Source: Candidatus Parvarchaeota archaeon
GTDB lineage: Archaea > Nanobdellota > Nanobdellia > CSSed11-243R1
Length of the DNA stretch: 11,203 nt
Direction: 5' to 3'
Assembly: GCA_003563585.1 (NCBI GenBank)
Contig: PWUQ01000039.1
Coordinates: 1-11,203 of the forward strand
A model generated the notes under the pieces. That model ran no database searches. It saw nothing but the letters and a program-made list of their open reading frames with translations, and was not told the DNA's origin. Below, piece by piece: positions 4,998 through 10,138 of the stretch. Each line of letters opens with the position of its first letter. The stretch's first letter is position 1. The position numbers were made by a program, and so were the translations under genes.

Positions 4998-6533
4998 ATG
5001 GATGTTCCGAAAAAATTACTCGATGAAATAAAAAGTGGTAAAATAAAAACAGAAAAAGAACTTTCTATAAGAAAGAGGAAACTCGCGTCTAAATATAATC
5101 TAAAAAGATTTCCAAGTAATTCTGAAATACTTTCAAGGGCTAATAAAAAACTACAAAGAAAATTTTATGAAATTTTAAGAATAAAACCAACAAGAACTAT
5201 TTCTGGTGTTGCTGTAGTTGCTGTTATGAGCAAACCTCACAAATGCCCAGGAAACTGTATATATTGCCCTAAATTCGAAGAAATCCCAAAAAGTTATACT
5301 GGGAAAGAACCGGCAACAAGAAGAGCGATATCAAATAAATTTGACCCGTACAAACAAGTTCAAAATAGATTAGAACAGTTGGAATTAATAGGACACAACC
5401 CTGAAAAAATAGAACTAATAATAATGGGTGGAACATTTCCTTCCACTCCTGAAAAATATCAAAAAGACTTTGTAAAGAAATGTTTGCTCGCTATGAACAA
5501 TTATCCTAAAAAAATGCCTAAAAAAATGCCTAGATTAAAGACTATCCAAAAACAAAACGAAACTGCAAAAAAAAGGTGTATAGGCATTACTTTTGAAACT
5601 CGTCCGGATTATGCTAAAGAAAAAACTGCTCAAAAAATGTTAGATTTTGGTGGCACAAGAGTTGAATTGGGCGTACAAACAATATATAATGATATATACA
5701 AAAAAATAAATAGAGGACATAAAATAAAGGATGTGATTAACTCAACAAAAATTTTGAAAAACATGGGTTTCAAAGTTTTATATCATATGATGTTAGGCCT
5801 TCCAGGAACATCAAAGAAAATGGATATAGAAGCATTAAATGAAATTTTTAAAAACCCAGATTTTAAACCTGATATGTTAAAAATATATCCCACTATTGTA
5901 ACAAGAGGTTCGAAACTTTACAAAATGTGGAAAAACAAAGAGTATAAACCTATCGATGAGAACTATGCAAAAGAAGTTATATTGGAATTAAAAAAGGATA
6001 TTCCTGAATGGGTTAGAATAATGAGAATAGAAAGAGATATACCTGGAACTGAAATAGAAGCTGGAATAAAAAAAACAAATTTACGCCAAATAATCCAAAG
6101 AGACATGAAAAAGAAAGGCATGAAATGCAATTGTATCAGATGCAGAGAAGTTGGACATTTTCTTAAAAGAGGAGGAAATATATGTAAAAAATCTATAAAA
6201 CTTAAAAAAATAAAATATAATGCATCTGAAGGAGATGAATATTTCCTTCAATTCTCGGATAAAAATAATATATTGATAGGATTTTTAAGGCTTAGATTAG
6301 CTAAAAAGGCGATAATAAGAGAACTTCACGTTTATGGAAAACAAATACAGATAAGTAAAAAGGGGACTTGGCAACATAAAGGGTATGGAAAAAAACTTTT
6401 AAAAGAAGCGGAGAAAATAGCAAAAGAAAATAATTACAAAAAGATATATGTCATATCTGGAATAGGTGTAAGAGAATATTATAGAAAATTTGGTTATAAA
6501 AAAGATAAGCAGTATATGACAAAAAGTTTATAA
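4998..6533 (+). CDS. elp3: Elp3, tRNA uridine-34 carboxymethylation enzyme (radical SAM / acetyltransferase)
   Basis: Full-length (511 residues) archaeal Elp3, which uses acetyl-CoA and radical S-adenosylmethionine chemistry to build the cm5U side chain on wobble uridine of tRNA. The basic N-terminus (1-70) likely binds tRNA. Radical SAM domain: KPHKCPGNCIYCPKF (79-93) with Cys83, Cys87 and Cys90 as the iron-sulfur ligands, SYTGKEPATRRA (99-110), the strongly conserved LIIMGGTFPS (140-149), FETRPDY (199-205) and HMMLGLPG (263-270). A cysteine cluster CNCIRC (377-382) may bind zinc. The C-terminal GNAT domain (about 405-511) has QHKGYGKKLL (459-468) for acetyl-CoA and EYYRKFGY (493-500). The Cys spacing is C-x3-C-x2-C, shorter than the C-x9-C-x2-C of yeast Elp3. 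A 12-bp duplication near 5514-5537 encodes the repeated KKMP of residues 171-178. Leaderless from the ATG at 4998. It would plausibly modify tRNAs such as the UUG tRNA-Gln nearby (inference). Confidence 0.96.
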   Translation: MDVPKKLLDEIKSGKIKTEKELSIRKRKLASKYNLKRFPSNSEILSRANKKLQRKFYEILRIKPTRTISGVAVVAVMSKPHKCPGNCIYCPKFEEIPKSYTGKEPATRRAISNKFDPYKQVQNRLEQLELIGHNPEKIELIIMGGTFPSTPEKYQKDFVKKCLLAMNNYPKKMPKKMPRLKTIQKQNETAKKRCIGITFETRPDYAKEKTAQKMLDFGGTRVELGVQTIYNDIYKKINRGHKIKDVINSTKILKNMGFKVLYHMMLGLPGTSKKMDIEALNEIFKNPDFKPDMLKIYPTIVTRGSKLYKMWKNKEYKPIDENYAKEVILELKKDIPEWVRIMRIERDIPGTEIEAGIKKTNLRQIIQRDMKKKGMKCNCIRCREVGHFLKRGGNICKKSIKLKKIKYNASEGDEYFLQFSDKNNILIGFLRLRLAKKAIIRELHVYGKQIQISKKGTWQHKGYGKKLLKEAEKIAKENNYKKIYVISGIGVREYYRKFGYKKDKQYMTKSL

Positions 6534-6567
6534 TTCTGATAATTTATAACTAAGTTAGGTGATTGTA

Positions 6568-7725
6568 ATGAAAACTGCTAAAGATGTAATGAACACAAAT
6601 TTGATAACATCCAATCCTGAAGAAACTATAAAAGATACTGTATCAAAAATGGAAAAGTATGGTATCAAAGAAATTCCGATATTAGAAGATGGTGTGTATG
6701 TTGGAATGGCTACATATTATGACATATTAGATGTTTTTAGAGCTAACTCAGAAGAGAAAATATCGAGGTTAATGATAAAAACTCCAAAAGCTGACGAGGA
6801 TATGGATATAGATGAATTAATTACGCTTATGGTAAAAAGTGGACTTGAAGCAATACCTATTTTAGAAAATGAAAAAATAATTGGTTTGGTATCTGATTAT
6901 GACATATTAAATAAAATGATTAATAGTGAAAAAATAGAAGATATAAAAATAAAAGACGTTATGAATGAATCTATAAAACTTCTTAAAGAGAATGACTCTG
7001 TTTCTGAAGCTAGAAGAATAATGAGATTTCACAGATGGGAAAGACTTCCTATAGTTGATGAGAATGGAAAGTGTATAGGTATGATATCTTCTATAGACAT
7101 ACTCAAAAATTTTTATAGATTTCCAAAAGAAAAAATGGGAAGAAAAGATAGAGCAGGTAAAAAAGAGAATCCTTTATCACTCCCAGTAAAAAATTTTATG
7201 GAAACAGAATTCCCAAAAATAAATCCAGATAAAACAATTTCAGAAGCACTTAAAGAACTTCTTGAAAAACAAATTAAGGGTGTTCCTGTTCTAGATGATA
7301 ATGGATATGTTATAGGAATATTCGAAAGATGGTATGTCTTAGATAAACTTGTTGAGAGAAAGTTTAGAGATGGTGTTTGGCTAAACTTTTCAGGGTATGA
7401 CCTCAAAATAGAAACTGTTGATTTGATTAAAGAAAATTTAAAACCAGAGATAACAAGAATGAAAAAGATATGTGATGATTTAGAAAGAATAGAAGTACAT
7501 ATAAAGAAAATTCATGGCTCTAAGCCAAATCAAGGAAGTTTCGAAGTTAAAATACATTTACACAAAAAAGCAGGTAGAGGAAAAGTGGTTACTCAAAAAG
7601 AACCTTGGCAAGGGTATAATTTAATATATACATTAAAAGACTCTTTTAAAAAAATGGAAGAACAGATAAGGAGTAAATATAAAAAGAGAAGAAACACAGA
7701 AACAATACGTAAAATAGCCCCGTAG
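6568..7725 (+). CDS. Four-CBS-domain protein fused to an HPF-like ribosome-binding domain
   Basis: A 385-residue soluble protein. CBS domains lie at about 5-58, 64-118, 127-182 and 206-262, each with the usual IPILEDG/IPILENE/LPIVDENG/VPVLDDNG strand followed by G-(M/L/I)-x-(S/T/E) and a D-IL helix. CBS pairs bind adenosine nucleotides and act as energy sensors. A basic linker (184-201) separates the third and fourth. Residues 270-375 have the beta-alpha-beta-beta-beta-alpha pattern of hibernation-promoting factor (HPF/YfiA): GVWLNFSGYDL, a long helix, RIEVHIKKIHG, FEVKIHLH, then a final helix DSFKKMEEQIRSKYKKRR. Such a domain blocks the decoding centre of the small ribosomal subunit, so the fusion suggests nucleotide-sensed ribosome hibernation (inference). 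The ATG at 6568 follows AGGTGAT (6557-6563), a good ribosome site that overlaps the alternative GTG at 6559. The gene starts 34 bp after elp3, same strand. Its last 10 bases are also the 5' end of tRNA-Gln. Confidence 0.85.
   Translation: MKTAKDVMNTNLITSNPEETIKDTVSKMEKYGIKEIPILEDGVYVGMATYYDILDVFRANSEEKISRLMIKTPKADEDMDIDELITLMVKSGLEAIPILENEKIIGLVSDYDILNKMINSEKIEDIKIKDVMNESIKLLKENDSVSEARRIMRFHRWERLPIVDENGKCIGMISSIDILKNFYRFPKEKMGRKDRAGKKENPLSLPVKNFMETEFPKINPDKTISEALKELLEKQIKGVPVLDDNGYVIGIFERWYVLDKLVERKFRDGVWLNFSGYDLKIETVDLIKENLKPEITRMKKICDDLERIEVHIKKIHGSKPNQGSFEVKIHLHKKAGRGKVVTQKEPWQGYNLIYTLKDSFKKMEEQIRSKYKKRRNTETIRKIAP
7674..7685 (+). promoter_or_regulatory. Possible tRNA-Gln promoter inside the CBS-HPF gene
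   Basis: TAAATATAAAAA is a fair TATA box that would start transcription near 7706, giving a 10-base leader for RNase P to remove. Readthrough from the CBS gene is an alternative source of the tRNA. Confidence 0.3.
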
Positions 7726-7870
7726 TCTAGAAACATTTTCTTATAAGAAAGCAAAAATCTGTAAGAAAAGGTTGGAAAATGGTCAAAGCAGACGACGCGT
7801 AAGCGTCCATGTCGGCTATGGATGCCGGGCTTTGGACCCGGTGGCCGCGGTTCGAATCCGCGCGGGGCTA
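7716..7870 (+). tRNA. tRNA-Gln (UUG), apparently with a D-arm intron
   Basis: The 3' part is unmistakable: anticodon arm CCGGG-CTTTGGA-CCCGG (7826-7842, anticodon TTG, glutamine), variable loop TGGC, T-arm CGCGG-TTCGAAT-CCGCG (7846-7862), acceptor strand CGGGGCT (7863-7869), discriminator A at 7870, no encoded CCA. The matching 5' strand AGCCCCG is not adjacent. It occurs only at 7716-7722, perfectly complementary over 7 bp and followed by TAGTCTAG, the expected U8-A9, D-stem GUCU and A14-G15. The D-stem can close with GGAT (7820-7823), and G15 can pair with C48. About 80 bases (roughly 7731-7811) therefore sit inside the D-loop as an intron. The exact splice sites are not resolved: I could not find a textbook bulge-helix-bulge. 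The first 10 bases overlap the end of the CBS-HPF gene. The 3' end is 9 bp from the convergent TFE gene. Confidence 0.8.
7731..7811 (+). other. Probable intron of tRNA-Gln (boundaries approximate)
   Basis: The insert holds a 14-bp perfect palindrome TTTCTTATAAGAAA (7737-7750), a polypurine stretch, and a GNRA-capped hairpin GACGC-GTAA-GCGTC (7794-7807). Flanking exon bases 7720-7727 (CCGTAGTC) and 7814-7821 (GGCTATGG) can form an 8-bp helix that would bring the ends together. The left part also looks like a promoter (GAAACATTTTCTTATAAG), so independent transcription of the 3' half cannot be excluded. Confidence 0.45.
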
Positions 7871-7879
7871 TTCTTAAAA

Positions 7880-8893
7880 TTATATCTCTTCAATCTCTTT
7901 TTTATCTTTTATAATTTCATCAATTTTATTTTTTATTTCCTTATGCATTTCATCTGTTTCAATGGCTTCTAAATAATCCCCACAAACTGGACAAAAAAAG
8001 GTAGATTCCATCGCTTCAACATAACTAAAATCTTTTTCACAAGATTTACATCTAAAAAATTGTTGAGCTTCCATTTCTATTCTTTTGAGTCTAGCTATCT
8101 CTTCATCTTTTTTATTGAGAATCATTTCTTTTAATTTTGCCATATCTGCTTTCCAAGAATATATGAACCACCCTTTTTCTTTATCTCTCTCTCTTGAAAA
8201 AGAAACCAAATTACGCTCATATAATCTATACAAGAATGAACGTGTTCTATTTATTTGAACTCCTACTTTTTCAGCGAGTTTGAATTCATTAATTTCTTTG
8301 CCCTGTTCTACAAGATGTTTAAAGAGTTTGTATCCTTTTTCATCTGCAATTTCATGAATCAATTCTTTAATATCTTCTCTTCTAAGAAGCTCGCCCATTC
8401 TTTTTTTGGATAATTTTTTTTCTCTTTTCTTTGCTTCTTTTGTTTTTTTCTTTTTTGATTTTTTTGTTAAATCATATTTTTTATGTTTTTTTCCTATTTT
8501 TGAAGACATATTGTGTCTAATTTCGCATTTTTCACAAAAAAAAGAATCATCCGAAAGTCTAAAATCATAATGATTTTTTCCTATTTTAGAAGATTCTGTG
8601 TGTTCTCTATCACATTTTAAGCAGAAATACATTTCGTCTTTTTTTGATTTAGTTGTTTTCTTTTTAGTTGTTTTCTTTTTAGTTGTTTTCTTTTTAGTTG
8701 TTTTCTTTTTAGGTTTAGTTGTTTTCTTTTTAGGTTTAGTTGTTTTCTTTTTAGTTGTTTTCTTCTTTTTTGATTCTTTTTTCTTTGCCATTTTTACTGT
8801 TTTATCTTCGACTTTCTCTTTTTTATCCTTTTTGGATTCGCTTTTAGATTCATCTTTTCCTGTCAATTTTTTTATTTGATTTAAAATTCCCAT
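7880..8893 (-). CDS. tfe: Transcription initiation factor E (TFE, TFIIE-alpha homologue) with a long lysine-rich, zinc-knuckle N-terminal extension
   Basis: TFE stabilises the open complex at archaeal promoters. The canonical part is residues 168-312: an extended winged helix (REDIKELIHEIADEKGYKLF from 172, the conserved RTRSFLYRLYERNLVSF at 217-233 and GWFIYSW at 241-247) and a zinc ribbon with Cys282, Cys285, Cys301 and Cys304. Family members are about 160-200 residues; this one has 337. The extra N-terminus is in frame and has seven KKKTT units (about 43-82) in an extremely basic tract, then two knuckles, YFCLKCDREH...H (89-108) and FFCEKCEIRH...H (118-137), both C-x2-C-x3-H-x9-H, then another lysine-rich linker. 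An internal start (Met166) would give a normal TFE, but the extension is an uninterrupted ORF with its own well-placed TATA box, so I take the full length as real. The 3' end converges on tRNA-Gln. Confidence 0.88.
   Translation of the reverse strand: MGILNQIKKLTGKDESKSESKKDKKEKVEDKTVKMAKKKESKKKKTTKKKTTKPKKKTTKPKKKTTKKKTTKKKTTKKKTTKSKKDEMYFCLKCDREHTESSKIGKNHYDFRLSDDSFFCEKCEIRHNMSSKIGKKHKKYDLTKKSKKKKTKEAKKREKKLSKKRMGELLRREDIKELIHEIADEKGYKLFKHLVEQGKEINEFKLAEKVGVQINRTRSFLYRLYERNLVSFSRERDKEKGWFIYSWKADMAKLKEMILNKKDEEIARLKRIEMEAQQFFRCKSCEKDFSYVEAMESTFFCPVCGDYLEAIETDEMHKEIKNKIDEIIKDKKEIEEI
8651..8767 (-). repeat. 15-bp tandem repeat encoding KKKTT units in TFE
   Basis: On the plus strand AGTTGTTTTCTTTTT recurs seven times, starting at 8651, 8666, 8681, 8696, 8717, 8738 and 8753. 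Spacing is 15 bp, with two 21-bp steps where GGTTTA adds Lys-Pro. The units are almost identical at the DNA level, so the tract is recent or prone to slippage; all lengths are multiples of three. Confidence 0.9.
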
Positions 8894-8920
8894 TTTTATA
8901 CCATTTTAAAAATTATCGCA

Positions 8921-8930
8921 AATATAAATA
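8921..8930 (-). promoter_or_regulatory. TATA box of the TFE gene
   Basis: Minus-strand TATTTATATT (8930-8921) predicts a start near 8900, so the leader is under 10 bases. It lies in the 44-bp gap after the M50 gene, giving TFE its own promoter as well as possible readthrough. Confidence 0.55.
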
Positions 8931-8937
8931 CTTTTAC

Positions 8938-10086
8938 TTAAAAGATTGCAGGTCCAATAATGTTCAAAATCAATAGCAAAAGGAAAAATGCAAATATTAT
9001 GTTCAATAATATGCCTTGAATTTTCTTGTTTTTTGTTACATAACATAAAAGCCCATGTAATATTCCTCCGCCATCTAAAGCCCATATTGGTAAAAAGTTC
9101 ATTATACCAACTAACAAATTCAATATTGCGGTCCAAGTTATAACATCAAACACAAATAAAAACATTGGAATTCCAATACCATATCTTTCTGATGCTTCAG
9201 GTGAAACATCCCATTCTTCAGAAACCATAACTCCTATATACGGTATTGTCTCGTCTTCTGGGTGCATAGTTGTTTCTACTTCAAAAAATCCCGTCTTAGT
9301 CTCTATTGTGATAACATCTCCAGGTTCATAACTTCTTAGAACTTCGGTAAATTGATTTTGAGTTAAAATTTCTTTGCCATCTATGTTTATCATTATTTCT
9401 TCAGGTTCGAGTCCTGACAATTCAGCAGGAAACCCTTCTTCTACACTTGCAATGTACATTCCTTGAGGAACAGTCATTTGAGAAATAACAGGTATAAATA
9501 ATAATGAAAGTATAAGTGATAAAATCAACCATAATGTAACATTTCCAAATGCTCCACTAGCAAGAATTCTCATCCTTTTTAGAGGACTTGCTTCCATGAG
9601 TTGTTTTTCATCCAACTCAACAAAAGCCAGTGGAAGTATTGCAAGAAAACCAAAACCTGTTTTCTTTAAATCTATATTTTCTGCTGCAGCAACAATTCCG
9701 TGAGAAAATTCGTGAACAATACATAAAACAGCAATTCCTATTATACCAGGCCAAAAAGGAACAAAAATAGGAGAACCTGGCACTCTAATACCTGGAATAA
9801 CAACACCAACTCCCGCTCCGGCAGTTCCTTGTTGAATTCTCAAAAGATTATTGAAAAGTTCGAATCCAGCAAAAGCCATAAAAAATACAGCTGTGGGAAT
9901 TGCGATTGTAGAAAAGATTTTCCAAAAGGATTTATATTTTCCTAATCTTCGCATGAGATTAAGTCCTTTTTCTGTTTTGTATACAATAAATATTTTGTAC
10001 ATTCTTTCAAATTTATCCCTGTATTTGTAAATAAGAATGCCGACAATTGAATAAAATATAACTGCTGTAATCAAGTCCCAATTCAT
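8938..10086 (-). CDS. M50 site-2-type intramembrane metalloprotease with PDZ domain
   Basis: A 382-residue polytopic membrane protease related to site-2 protease and RseP, which cut substrates within the membrane in regulated proteolysis or membrane protein turnover. An N-terminal helix (5-21) is followed by a basic segment and a second helix (58-78). The active-site motif HEFSH (125-129) gives two zinc ligands and the catalytic glutamate. GAFGN (178-182) corresponds to the family's conserved glycine/asparagine loop. A PDZ domain spans about 205-275 (GMYIASVEEGFPAELSGL, then IMINIDGKEI), and LDGG (337-340) gives the third ligand Asp338. A final helix pair ends the protein. All catalytic residues are present. 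The ATG at 10086 has no ribosome site and is 25 bp from a TATA box, so it is leaderless. The substrate is unknown; the TFE gene follows 44 bp downstream on the same strand. Confidence 0.93.
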   Translation of the reverse strand: MNWDLITAVIFYSIVGILIYKYRDKFERMYKIFIVYKTEKGLNLMRRLGKYKSFWKIFSTIAIPTAVFFMAFAGFELFNNLLRIQQGTAGAGVGVVIPGIRVPGSPIFVPFWPGIIGIAVLCIVHEFSHGIVAAAENIDLKKTGFGFLAILPLAFVELDEKQLMEASPLKRMRILASGAFGNVTLWLILSLILSLLFIPVISQMTVPQGMYIASVEEGFPAELSGLEPEEIMINIDGKEILTQNQFTEVLRSYEPGDVITIETKTGFFEVETTMHPEDETIPYIGVMVSEEWDVSPEASERYGIGIPMFLFVFDVITWTAILNLLVGIMNFLPIWALDGGGILHGLLCYVTKNKKIQGILLNIIFAFFLLLLILNIIGPAIF

Positions 10087-10106
10087 ATTATAACTTTTGC
10101 TAGTAA

Positions 10107-10116
10107 TTTTTATAAG
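10107..10116. promoter_or_regulatory. Single TATA element shared by the M50 gene and lysS
   Basis: TTTTTATAAG lies in the middle of a 52-bp gap between two divergent ATGs. Its centre is about 28 bp before the lysS ATG (10139) and about 25 bp before the M50 ATG (10086). Read on the minus strand, CTTATAAAAA is an equally good TATA box. No second candidate is visible on either side, so one TBP site would drive two leaderless mRNAs. Confidence 0.55.
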
Positions 10117-10138
10117 TGTTGTCTTTTTTGAATATATT

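Noticed and set aside
6559..6567. GTG at 6559 as the start of the CBS-HPF protein
   Set aside because: The GTG is part of the AGGTGAT ribosome site that is correctly spaced for the ATG at 6568.
7113..7406. Minus-strand ORF of 97 codons inside the CBS-HPF gene
   Set aside because: Antisense to clear CBS domains; serine-rich shadow.
7725..7796. GTCT (7725-7728) pairing with AGAC (7790-7793) as the core of a bulge-helix-bulge for the tRNA intron
   Set aside because: The exon 1 end would be ideal (after G15), but neither the inner nor outer helix forms and the D-loop would be left with about 18 surplus bases.
7772..7972. Plus-strand ORF of 66 codons across the tRNA 3' half
   Set aside because: It starts at TTG, runs through the tRNA-Gln sequence and into the reverse complement of TFE, and has no recognisable domain; a shadow.
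8651..8767. Regular repeats considered as a CRISPR array or intergenic satellite
   Set aside because: Units are 15 bp without unique spacers and are in frame within a coding region.
8598..8879. Plus-strand ORF rich in Phe/Val/Leu repeats, looking like a membrane protein
   Set aside because: It is the antisense of the KKKTT repeat of TFE; the hydrophobic repeats are a by-product of the lysine codons.
8906..9136. Minus-strand ORF of 76 codons overlapping the M50 gene
   Set aside because: Same strand, different frame inside the conserved LDGG-containing end of the protease; no separate start signal.
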